From Pedobacter terrae (GTDB lineage Bacteria; Bacteroidota; Bacteroidia; Sphingobacteriales; Sphingobacteriaceae), in NCBI RefSeq assembly GCF_900100705.1, contig NZ_FNCH01000004.1:248001-312000 (forward strand): 64,000 bases of DNA. Direction: 5' to 3'. The translations under genes and the position numbers were made by a program. Positions 36,472 to 48,300 of this stretch are shown piece after piece. How positions within the stretch are numbered: the stretch's first letter is position 1; the number at the start of each line of letters is the position of its first letter. The notes beneath the pieces are model-generated. The model searched no databases and was not told the DNA's origin. It saw nothing but the letters and a program-made list of their open reading frames with translations.

Positions 36472-39063
36472 CTATAGGTTTTGGTGCCGGCGATAAGATT
36501 TTAAAATTTTAAAGGTATGCTCAAACTCATGGCTGCTGAGGTTAGAATAGTCGGGCATAGAAAGCTTGTGGACCGTTAAAAAGTTGAGCAGCTCTTTAAT
36601 TACATTTGATACCTCTTCCGATTCTTCTGTATGTTTCAGGGTATCAATCTTGTTTAATAATAAGGCTATTTCGAACATCTTAAAATTATTCCTTTTAGTA
36701 ATGTCCAAACCTGTATTAGTTTCTATAAGTGCTTGTTCGTAATGATGCGTGGCATTGTAAAAGTTGGCTTTAAAAACATTAAAGCTAGCTAATATGAAAT
36801 TGGTATAATAGGTATAATCGCTGCTGATGATCTTATCTACAAAATGCATAATGCGCTGCGCTTTTTTAAAATAGTTGAGTTTAATGTAGGTTTGACCTAA
36901 ATGAAGCAATAGAAATGGAGAAAACACCGAATGTCTGACGTAAAAAATATTCGGATATTTACGTAGTATAGCCATAATAAAACGGTGGCATTCTGCATAA
37001 TTTTTTTGAGAGAATAAGGCAATCACCACCAATCGGTAAGTGAGCATTTCGGCAGAAGTGATTTCTTCATTTTTCCTTGGTTTGCTCTGATCGATCTCTT
37101 TGCACAGTTTTATTATTTTATCTTCAAGGCTTTTGCTCTCATTAGGTTTATTGTTCAGGTTGTTATGGAAATATAGAATTAAATCATAAGGGTTAATCGG
37201 AAACAGTTCATTTAATCTTTTATAATTTCTTTTGAGCAACTGCATGGTATTGGTTAATGCCATTTTATCTACATCAATAAGGTTTACAGTGCATTCTATT
37301 ACATGTAGCATAATCTGCATGTCTTCGTTCAGTACATTATCCGATATGGTTCTGATGGTTTCTTTGTACAGGTTGCTCATGGTTCGCCCTGAAGCCATAA
37401 TATCGATAAAATCTATACCGATTGTCAGCTTATTGAAGTTCCCATTAGGTTTGCTTAGCTCATATTTCGATACGTAACAGATAAAATCGAAAGCATTGTT
37501 TTTTTCGCGGTTGGAAAATGGTAACCTGAAGATGCTTTTCAAAGCAGCGATTTCATTTCGGTTAATAGAAAATCTGATAGACCAGTTCAGGATATGATCT
37601 CTTTTGGAATTTTGGCCAGGGAAACTATCTAAAATGTGCTCGAAAAATAGCTTATCAGGTTTGTAATCAAATTTATCGGTAATCTGTATAAATAGAAAAT
37701 AAGTATAGATATCATCATTTAAAAAGCGGACGATTTCTGTAGGAATGGTTGTACTTAACCTTTTTTCTTCAATGATAATGCCGGCATTCAAAAGTTCTTC
37801 ATAGGCATCGGGATAACAATTGATATAGCTGAGGATTTTTTCTTTAGCAACCCTTAACTTCTTATTCCCTTCTGATATGCAATCACTTATTTTTTTGAGT
37901 AGAAATATTTTTTCGGTGCTTTTTTTTGCCAGAAATACGCGCTTTTCCAAAAAATAACTGATCAATTCATAACATAGTAATGGATTATTCAGTTCAAGTT
38001 GTTGATTTTCATCTTTAAGCTTGAAATAGATCTGTAACCAGAAAGGTGTTTTAAACTGGGTTAAAAGTTGCAAACTTACATCTGCCCGATTGATAATTTT
38101 GTTTTCTATGTGGCTTAAGGTATAGAGTATCTCATCGACATTTAACGATGGTACATTACTTAAGGTTTCCTCATCATAAAATAAGCCCGTATACCAGGAT
38201 TTAGTTAAAGAAGCAGAACCATTAATGGCAGGCTGAAGATTAATCCAGGTATCTGTTCGCAAGCCAAATATGAGTTTAACAAAATTGTTTTCTTCTATGC
38301 TGTATAGAAGGTCGATAAATATTTTAAAATAATTGCTCTTAGCTAAATGTGCATCAATACCATCTACAATAATAACAAAACGGCCTTCTCTCTTTTCAGG
38401 ATTTTTTTTAAAAAAACTGATTAATTCGCTAAAGCTTCCGAATTTAAATTCTTTTAAAAACCATTCTTTTAAAGTATCACCACTTTGGATAATGGTATTA
38501 ATACTGGTAGAGTTAATCAATAAAATGATATCGTTTTTGTAAAGGGCATTTTCTGAAAAGAAAAAATACTCTACCATATGTGCAAGCAGTATCGATTTAC
38601 CTTGGCCCGGCTGGGCACTTACCGTGGTAAACTGGTAATTGTTTTTTAAGAAATAATCAAAGTCTGGATAAAAAAAACTTCTGTTAGCGGTAGTATTAAA
38701 TGGAACACCCGAATTATTTTTTTTTGCAATTAACGATACTGATGTAATGGCATGTGCCTTTAACTTTAAATCCTGCCATATACTATGGGCAGAAGTTGTC
38801 TGACTTTCCTTGTCTTTGCAAAATGAATCCCAATCGTTATAACCTATATATTGCGACAGGCTGTTTAAAGTAAATAAAGAGAATTTATGTAAAGTGTTTG
38901 CAAAGCCAAAAAATCGTTTGATTGTAGTTTCACTTACATAGTTTTTGGTTTCCTGATATACATATTCAGAAATAATCTTGCAATGAGCCGGGTCGATATT
39001 TCTCAGACCAGATTTTATGAGGACAAACTTCCGGAGTTCGATAAGGAGATCGTTAGCATTCAT
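36472..39063 (-). CDS. STAND/NACHT-like NTPase with N-terminal helical domain
   Basis: From the ATG at 39063 the protein has 863 residues. A GTG at 39129 would add 22 residues outside the domain. Parts in order: a helical domain at about 1-85 (VSETTIKRFFGFAN, FTLNSLSQYIGYNDWDSF), a motif repeated in Bacteroidota regulators. The NTPase follows, with Walker A AQPGQGKS (150-157) and Walker B FVIIVDGID (229-237), then GLRTDTW as a sensor-like arginine. After a winged-helix-like middle part, alpha-helical repeats (TPR-like) fill the last 350 residues. STAND proteins act as switches in signalling or defence. It is divergent from the giant secreted protein gene, so it may regulate it; this is inferred only from position. 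No effector domain is recognised. Confidence 0.6.
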   Translation of the reverse strand: MNANDLLIELRKFVLIKSGLRNIDPAHCKIISEYVYQETKNYVSETTIKRFFGFANTLHKFSLFTLNSLSQYIGYNDWDSFCKDKESQTTSAHSIWQDLKLKAHAITSVSLIAKKNNSGVPFNTTANRSFFYPDFDYFLKNNYQFTTVSAQPGQGKSILLAHMVEYFFFSENALYKNDIILLINSTSINTIIQSGDTLKEWFLKEFKFGSFSELISFFKKNPEKREGRFVIIVDGIDAHLAKSNYFKIFIDLLYSIEENNFVKLIFGLRTDTWINLQPAINGSASLTKSWYTGLFYDEETLSNVPSLNVDEILYTLSHIENKIINRADVSLQLLTQFKTPFWLQIYFKLKDENQQLELNNPLLCYELISYFLEKRVFLAKKSTEKIFLLKKISDCISEGNKKLRVAKEKILSYINCYPDAYEELLNAGIIIEEKRLSTTIPTEIVRFLNDDIYTYFLFIQITDKFDYKPDKLFFEHILDSFPGQNSKRDHILNWSIRFSINRNEIAALKSIFRLPFSNREKNNAFDFICYVSKYELSKPNGNFNKLTIGIDFIDIMASGRTMSNLYKETIRTISDNVLNEDMQIMLHVIECTVNLIDVDKMALTNTMQLLKRNYKRLNELFPINPYDLILYFHNNLNNKPNESKSLEDKIIKLCKEIDQSKPRKNEEITSAEMLTYRLVVIALFSQKNYAECHRFIMAILRKYPNIFYVRHSVFSPFLLLHLGQTYIKLNYFKKAQRIMHFVDKIISSDYTYYTNFILASFNVFKANFYNATHHYEQALIETNTGLDITKRNNFKMFEIALLLNKIDTLKHTEESEEVSNVIKELLNFLTVHKLSMPDYSNLSSHEFEHTFKILKSYRRHQNL

Positions 39064-39200
39064 TAATTGACAGATGGGATGACTAACGCTAATGTCATCA
39101 TAATTTAACAATTGAAGAAATCTATTCACTAAGAAAGCTTAGTATGAATAAAATGAATGAAGTGGGTAGGATAAAAATGAATAGTAATGGATAAGACAGG

Positions 39201-39223
39201 AATCTATTCTAAATATAGATTTG
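39201..39223 (+). promoter_or_regulatory. Promoter and overlapping inverted repeat upstream of the giant gene
   Basis: TAGATTTG at 39216-39223 fits TAnnTTTG. An inverted repeat, AATCTAT-N7-ATAGATT at 39201-39221, covers it and is placed as an operator would be. The ATG at 39306 is 82 bases downstream. The whole gap 39064-39305 shows nothing else. Confidence 0.5.
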
Positions 39224-39305
39224 TCACCAGAATATAATGCGACTGAAAAACATCAATTGCCACAGTAGCATTAGCACATAGTAAGTCTCCTAAATAACGC
39301 CTGAT

Positions 39306-42300
39306 ATGATGAAAACTTATACTTTCTCATCCCGCATAGGGATAATCCGCCATGTTTTTATTGCGGTCATCATTCTATTAACGCTCTTCTCTGCTAAATC
39401 GTATGCACAAACAAAAATTTTTGCAAATACGGTATCTGCCCAAAGTAGGGTAGACAATGCAAGCAATGCAACCCTGGATAATAACAATTTCGCTACAGTT
39501 AATTCATATGGCGGCGTTGCTGTTGGAGTAGGGTCGTACAGTGGAGAACTGGAGTTAAAATACCCGGCTGTTGTCGCTGCGGGAATAACATCCTATATCA
39601 GAATAGATTTTGATGGAGATGTGCTAAACAGCTTATTAGGTGGTAATTTAGGTACTTTGCTCGCTAATGTAGGTGGAACGGTAGTTCTTGGAAACCATTC
39701 TTTCCAGGTAGGGGCCAGAAGCGGTGCCTCAGCAGTTCCCCCAATTGGTGGTAACAGTGTTAACGGATTTTCCTCAGATAACCTGCGGTTGGTAAAAGAT
39801 GCAAATGGTTTCTTTTACCTGGCAATAACCCCCACGCAGGCTTATGACAGGGTTTTTATTAAAGATGTAACCAATGCACTTCTGGTTTCGGTTGCCAATA
39901 ATACAAAAGTTTATTATGCTTTTTATACTTCGGGTACCGATCCGTGTGCGCAGGCCTTTGCTACAGGATTTGAAGGGACAGGTATTACACTTGATGCTTT
40001 ACAGCTGGGCAGTTCTGGGGTAACTAATAGTGAAAGGGCTATAGATTCAGATCCAAATAACTTTTCTCAACTGAGTTTAGGTGTACTTGGCGTAGGATCA
40101 TCCATTAGCCAGAATTTCTATTTTGCAACGCCATCAAATCCTGGAGATGATATTAACCTCCGACTTAGCGCTTCGCCAGCACTACTAACGGCAGGGCTTT
40201 TACAAAATATTTCTATAACGGCATATAATGGCGGTAACCAGGTATACACGGGCTCAGCCGCAAGCTTATTAAATCTAGACTTACTGGGTTTACTCAATAG
40301 CGGGCAGCCAGTATCAATACCTTTTTCTCCAGGCGCCAATGTAGTATACGATAGGGTGAAGGTTACACTTGGCTCTGTAGTTGCCTTAAACCTTACACAA
40401 ATCATCAATGTTTATGGTGTAATCCGATCTGCCGGCCGGCCAACGCCAGCAAGCACTGCAATTGCTGCATGTTACAATAGTACGGTAGCTTTAAACGCTA
40501 CTACTCCGAATACCAACGAATTGAGGTGGTATGAAGGGGTAGAAGGTGGAACCGCATTACAAACAGTTGCTTTTAATGGTACTTATACCACCCCGGCATT
40601 AACGGCTAATAAAACTTATTATGTCGCTGCCAGAAGATTAGGCTGTACAGCCGAATCGGCAAGGATACCTGTAGTAATTACAGTAAATCCACAGATTATT
40701 TTTAATGGGACCGCATTAACAAACGCCACACCAGGTTTTGCCTATTCTAAACAACTGGATGTAGCCACAGGTGGAACAGCAGGTTATACTTATGCTTTAG
40801 CTGCAGAAAGTACCTTGCCAACAGGTTTAAATTTATCATCAGCCGGCGCAATTACCGGAACGCCAACGGTAGCGAATACCTATACTTTTTCTGTAGTTGC
40901 TACTGATGCCAAAGGTTGTAAAGCAACTGCAACTTACAATTTAACAGTTACGGCTGCATTGGTTTTTACCCCAGGTGCATTGCCAAATGGTTTAACAGGA
41001 ACAGTCTATCCAACACAAACCATTCCGGCTGCAACCGGCGGTACAGGGCTATATACTTATACTGCAACAGGCGTTCCACCGGGATTAACCTTTAACCCTA
41101 CAACAAGAGAAATTACCGGAACACCAACCCAACCTGGAACGTACACCATACCAGTTACGGTTGTTGATGCAAACGGTAATACCCTAATTTCTAATTATAC
41201 CTTAAAAATTACTGATCCTTTACTGTTAACTACAGCAATTTTGGCTGATGGTACCACCGGAACAGTTTATACAACACAGATTATTCCAAGTGCAATCGGT
41301 GGAACTACGCCTTATACTTATTCGGCAACGGGTCTTCCTCCTGGTTTAGCTTTTAATCCATCAACCAGGGCCATTACCGGAACGCCAACAACTATTGGGG
41401 CTTATACTGTAGCAGTTACGGTAACTGATGCTGATGGAAAAACGGTGACTACCAATTATACCATTAACATTAACAACCCGTTGTTGTTACCGGCTGCAAC
41501 TTTGCCAGATGGAACAGAAGGAACAGTTTATACTATGCAAACTTTACCAGCTGCTACCGGTGGGGTTGGCCCTTATACTTATGTAGGTAGTAATCTTCCT
41601 GCGGGTTTATCTTTTAATCCGACGACAAGGGAGATTACGGGTACACCAACACAAGCAGGTAATGATGTAATTAGCCTAACAGTTACCGATAGTCAAGGTA
41701 AAACAGCAAGTAACACTTATCCTATTAAAATAAATGGTACCCTAAATTTACCAACAAAAACTTTACCTAACGGAATTGTTGGTACTTCTTATTTACCGCA
41801 AACTTTACCAGCTGTAACAGGTGGAACTTCGCCGTATACTTATGCAGCAACAAACCTTCCTCCGGGATTATCGTTCAACCCAACTACAAGAGAGATTACC
41901 GGAACACCAACTCAAGGTGGTACCTATAATGTTTCTTTAACCGCTACAGATGCTAACAATAATAAAGCCACGACCACCTACACAATAACTGTAACGGTTA
42001 ATGCTCCGGTTGTTGCTTCTGCAACGGTATGTGCCGGAAGCACTGCTACTTTAACAGTAAGCAACCTTCAGGCTGGTGTAACTTATAACTGGTATGCATC
42101 AACAGGAAGCACTCCATTAGTAACTGGCAATAACGGGACTTTTGTAACACCTGTAATAAATTCAGCAACTGTATTTTATGTAGAAGCTGTTTCTGGAACA
42201 GCGATCAGTTCTAGAACATCGGTTACAGTTTCAGTTAACCCACCTGCAACTTTAGCAACAGTTACGACCAATAATCAGGTAATCAACTCCGGACAAACCA

Positions 42301-45300
42301 CTACTTTAACTGCAACCGCTGATGCTGGAAATACCATAGCCTGGTTTGATGCGCCATCAGCAGGTACACAGGTTGGAACAGGAACTTCGTTCACTACGCC
42401 AGCTTTAACAGCAACAAAAATTTATTATATAGAAACCACAAGCAGCAATGGCTGTAAGAATGCAAGCCGCGTTCCGGTTACTGTAACTGTAATTAATGGC
42501 AACGGCGCAACAGCTTGTAATGCCGCAAATAGTCAGAACACCGGTATTAATGGTATCTGTTTATTATGCGCCGTAAATGGTGCAGGTAACTCTACTGATA
42601 CTGATGCAAATAACTTCACCCGGATTTCTCTTGCTGTGGGCGTTACAGCAACAGGTTACCAACAATTAATTTTTCCATCTACTGGTGTTGCCACAGATAG
42701 TATCCGTTTAGACTTAGCTCTACCAACTGGTTTAACTGATGTTGGCCTTTTAAATAATGTAACCATAACTGTGTTAAATGGTACCACGGTTGTAAAAACA
42801 GTTCAATTAAACGGTGCATTATTAAGTCTTCAACTTTTATCGGGCAACCGTTTTGCGGCAACTGTTTTAGCGGGTGGAGCTTACGATAGGGTTCAGATAA
42901 GCTTTGGTGCACTCGCATCTGCTTTAACCAGCCTGGATATTTATGGTGCAACAGTAGTTTATCCTAACCCAACATTTATAAACGGTGCGCAATCTATTTG
43001 TGCAGGTAGCACGGCAACACTAAGTGCAACGGCAAATGGCGGCACTACTTTGGCTTGGTTTGATGCACCAACCGGTGGAAACCAAGTAGGTACGGGTGCA
43101 AACTTCACTACGCCTGCATTAACCGCTACAACAACTTATTATGTTCAGGTTAGCAAAGGAACTTGTTCAAATGCCACAAGGGTTCCGGTGGTTGTTACCG
43201 TTAACCCCGCAATTGTATTTGCAGGTGTTACTTTAACCAACGCAACAATTGCCTCACCGTACAGTAAGCAACTTCCGGTAGCTACGGGTGGAACTCCAGG
43301 TTATACTTATGCCTTAGCTACAGGTAGTTCTTTGCCAGCTGGTTTAACTTTATCAGCAAGTGGCCTGGTAAGCGGAACACCAACGGCAACGGGTAACCCA
43401 ACATTCGATGTTTTAGTAACCGATACAAAAGGTTGTAATACAACAGCAACATTTACTTTAACGGTAACACCAGCGTTGGCATTGGCTGAGGGAGCATTAC
43501 CTAATGGCGTAACAGGTATAGCATATACAACCAATGGAATTCCCGCTGTAACCGGTGGAACAGGTCCTTATACTTATTCAGCTACAGGTGTTCCTCCAGG
43601 ATTAACCTTTGATCCTGCAACAAGAGAAATTACAGGCACACCTACTCAGATCGGAACCTTTACCATTCCGGTTACGGTAACGGATGCCAATGGCAATACA
43701 ATCACTGCTAGTTATACACTTAAAGTAACAGATTCATTGGTTTTACCCGCGGCAACTTTAGCTAATGGAACTACTGGTACCGTTTATCCTACTCAAACTA
43801 TTCCATCTGCAACAGGGGGCTCAACACCTTATACATATGCGGCATCCGGTCTCCCTCCGGGATTGGCTTTTAACCCGGCAACGAGAGAAATTACCGGTAC
43901 GCCTACACAATCCGGGACTTTTACTGTACCGGTAACGGTAACCGATGCTGATGGGAAAACAGCAACAAACAATTATACTGTTGTTGTAGTTGATCCGCTA
44001 TTATTGCCGGCCGCAACTTTGCCTGATGGAACAGAAGGAACAGTTTATGCTACGCAGATCTTACCACCTGCAATTGGTGGCGTTGGTCCTTATACTTATA
44101 TAGCAAGCAATTTGCCAGCCGGATTAACCTTTAATCCAACAACAAGAGAAGTTTTCGGAACACCTATACAGGCCGGAAATTATTCGATCGGTGTAACCGC
44201 AACAGATGGTGAAGGTAGAACAGCAAGTAATAATTATTCGCTTAAAGTTATAGGTGTATTATCATTACCTGGTGCAACTTTACCAAACGGTATTGTAGGC
44301 ACGCCTTACCCAACGCAAACTTTGCCAGCAGTAGCAGGTGGAACAGCACCATATACTTATTTAGCTACAAACCTTCCTCCGGGATTAAGTTTTAATACTG
44401 CAACAAGAGAAATTACAGGAACACCAACTTCAGGTGGAGCTTTTACCATCTCTTTAACCGCAACAGATGCTAACGGAAACAAAGCAACAACTGCTTACAG
44501 TTTAACCGTTACGGTTGATGCACCTGTGGTGGCCACAGCTACAGTTTGTGCCGGAAGTTCAGCTACGTTAAGCGTTAGCAATTTGCAGGCTGGCGTAATT
44601 TATAACTGGTATGCTTCTACCGGAAATACTCCATTGGTTACTAATAATACAGGTGTTTTTGTAACTCCTGCAGTAAACACTCCAACAGTATTTTATGTGG
44701 AGGCCGTATCCGGAACTGCAGTAAGCTCAAGAACTGCCGTTAACGTTTCGGTTAACCCGCCAGCAACTGCGGCCACCGTAACCACCAACAGTCAGGTTAT
44801 TAATGCCGGACAGTCTACTACTTTATTGGCAACGGCTGATGCCGGAAATACTATTCAATGGTACGACGCTGCAACAGCAGGAACACAGGTAGGTACAGGT
44901 ACTTCATTCACTACACCAGCACTTTCTGCCACTACTACTTATTATGTAGAAACAACAAATGCATTTGGTTGTAAAAGTGCAAGCCGCATACCGGTAACGG
45001 TTACTGTACTAAATAATGGCGGCGGTACTGCATGTAATGCGGCCAATGCGCAAAACTCCGGTATTAACGGAATCTGTTTGTTATGTGGTATAACTGGTGC
45101 AGGAAACTCTACTGACGCAGATCCTACTAACTTTACCAGAATATCGCTTGCAGTTGGTGTAGGTGGATCAGGTTACCAGCAGTTAATTTTTCCTGCGGTT
45201 GGAGTAGCTACAGATAGTATTCGTTTAGATTTAGCTTTACCTACGGGTTTGGCAGATGTGGGTTTATTAAATAACGTAACCGTTACCATATTAAATGGTG

Positions 45301-48300
45301 CCTCGGTTGTAAAAACAGTACAATTAAATGGTGGATTGTTAAGTCTCAGACTTTTATCAGGTAACCGTTTTGCGGCAACTGTATTGGCTGGTGGTGCATA
45401 TGATAGGGTACAGGTTAGTTTCGGGGCACTAGCTACCGCTTTAACCAGCTTGGATGTGTATGGTGCAACCGTAATTTATCCTAATCCAACCATAACTGCC
45501 GGTGCGCAAACTGTTTGTGCGGGAAGCACGGCAACATTATCTGCAACCGCAAACGGCGGTACAACATTGGCCTGGTACGATACAGCAACAGGTGGTACAC
45601 AACTGGCCACAGGCGAAACATTTACCACACCGGCTTTAACGGCTACTACAACTTATTATATTCAGGTAAGCAAAGCAGGTTGTCCGAATGCAACCAGAAT
45701 TCCGGTAACTGTTACCGTTACGCCAGCTTTACCGACACCAGTATTGGCAACCATTGCGAATGTTTGCGAAGGATCATCGGCAACTTTGTCTATTGCTAAT
45801 CCAGATGCGGCGGTAACCTATAAATGGTATGACGCTGCTATAGGTGGAAACCTGGTTTTTACAGGTACAGTCTTCTCAACACCGGCTTTAACAGCGGCTA
45901 CTACTTATTATGTAGAGGCTGCCCAGGGAAACTGTACAAGCGCTTCCCGTGCAGCCGCAGCTGTAGCTGTAAATCCTCGCCCGGCTTTACCTGTTGTAAC
46001 AGCTAGTTCATCAACAGTGAACCCAGGACAAACGGCAATTTTAACAGCTGGTTCTGCGGATCCTGCTCACACTTTCAACTGGTATACTTCGAATACCTCA
46101 ACTGCGCCAATTTATGTAGGTGCAACTTATGTTACGCCACCATTGTTGGCTACTACAACTTACTATGTAGAAGCTGTTTCTACTAATGGTTGTGCTTCAG
46201 CAAGCCGGGTGCAGATTACCATCACGGTTGATGGAAACGGATCTCCAAACCCTGTGCCTTGTGAGGCCGCAACAACACAAGTTGGTGGCGTTACAGGTGT
46301 AGCTTTATTATCAGGTGTGTTTAACCCAACATTAGCTATTGATAATGATACCCAAACCGCATCTTCATTGATTATGCCGGTTGGAGCGCTTGGTGCATCA
46401 GTTTATCAAAGAGTAGGTTTTGGATCATTATCTACAGTTGGAGATACCGTACGTGTTTTAGTATCATCACCGGGAAAATTATTATCACTGTCACTGTTGG
46501 GCAACGCTTCAATTACATCTTATGTAGGAGCCAACAGCAATGGCGATTCGAGATTGTTAAACGATAACTTGCTCAATATTCAATTGTTAAGTGGTAATAC
46601 CCAAGCCTTAATCACTTTTGTTCCAACCAGTGTTTTCGATGGAGTAGAATTGAGGTTAAATTCAGGTGTATTGGGCGCCTTAACGTCAATCAACTTAAAT
46701 TACGCGCAGCGGATTTTGATTGCACCAACTGTAGCATCAGCTAATGTTACAGCTTGTGTTGGTCAAACCGCACAGCTCGAAGTAAGCAACCCATCAGCAG
46801 GTTTAACTTACAGATGGTACGATGCTACAGGTACTTATTTAAACGGTAAAGACGGTATTATATTTACAACACCGGTTTTAACTGGCGATACCAAATTTTA
46901 TGTGGCTGCAGTTTCTGCAACTGGTTGTGTAAGCTATAAAACAGTAGTTAATGTAACTACAAATCCGGCACCGGTAGCACCAGACCTACTTTCGGCAGCT
47001 GTTAATACTTGTCCGAATACATCGGTTACGCTCCAGGTTAAAAACCCAATTGCAGGTACAACCTATAACTGGTACGATACTGCAACCTCAACAACTGCCT
47101 TATTTACGGGTGATAACTTTACCACACCATTAATTACAGCTGATAGAAGTTACTTTGTAGCAGCAATAAACAGTTGTGGCAGCTCATCAACAAGAACCGA
47201 GGCTAAAATTGTATTGGGAACTATAGATGTTCCGGTAATTACACCATCATCGATCACAATCAGTGAAGGTTCTGTTGCTGTGTTAAAGGCAACTTCCAGT
47301 ACGACAGGCGCAACAATTAACTGGTATACTACTGCAAACGGCGTAGTTCCGGTATTTACTGGCGAAACTTATGTAACACCACAATTAAGTGCAACCACTA
47401 CTTATTATGTAGAAGCGACTATTCCGGGCGGCTGTACTGCAACCAGCAGGGCAATCGTAACGGTTACGGTAATTTCAAATGGTAACCCGGTAACTACGCC
47501 TTGTGGGACAGCTACAACAACAGTGGCAAGTGGTGTAACAGGCGTAGCCTTATCTGCAGCAGTTTTCAACCCGGCTTTTGCAGTCGATAACGACATCAAT
47601 ACCGGATCTAGTTTAGTGATACCAGTGGGATTACTTGGCGCATCTGTTTATCAGCAGGTTGGTTTTACAGGATTATCTAGTGCTGGCGATACGTTGAGGG
47701 TGAAAATTACCACTCCTGGTATACCGCTTTCGGCAGGTGTATTATCTAACCTAACCGTAACTACTTTCCAAGGTACAACCAGCAATAACGATGCGGTTTC
47801 TATATCTAACCCATTAATTATCTTAAAATTATTAACAGGCGGAACATCAGCTATATTAACTTTTGTACCAGCAAGTAAATTTGATGGAGCAGAATTGAGG
47901 TTAAGTTCGGGTCTGCTTGGAGCGTTAACATCTGTTAATTTAGATTATGCTCAACGGGTAATTACTACACCAACTGTTACCGCAGCTACTGCAAGTGCTT
48001 GTCAAGGCTCATCTGCAACATTAAGTGTGCAGAATCCACAGGCAGGTGTGATTTACAAGTGGTACCTGGGCACAACTTATCAGGTAGGAAAAGATGGCCC
48101 AACTTTCACTACAGACCCTGCTTTGGCCGCAGGAACTTATACCTATTCGGTAACGGCAACGGCTGATGGCTGTGAGACTCCGGAAACCAACGTAACGGTA
48201 ACTATTTTAACTCCACCGGTAGCACCGATACCATCAACTACTAATCCTACTACAATTTGTATCGGCTCAACTGCTACTTTAAGCGTACAGGCTGTTACAG

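Noticed and set aside
39064..39129. N-terminal extension of the STAND protein from GTG at 39129
   Set aside because: The 22 extra residues lie outside the helical domain and an ATG is available at 39063.
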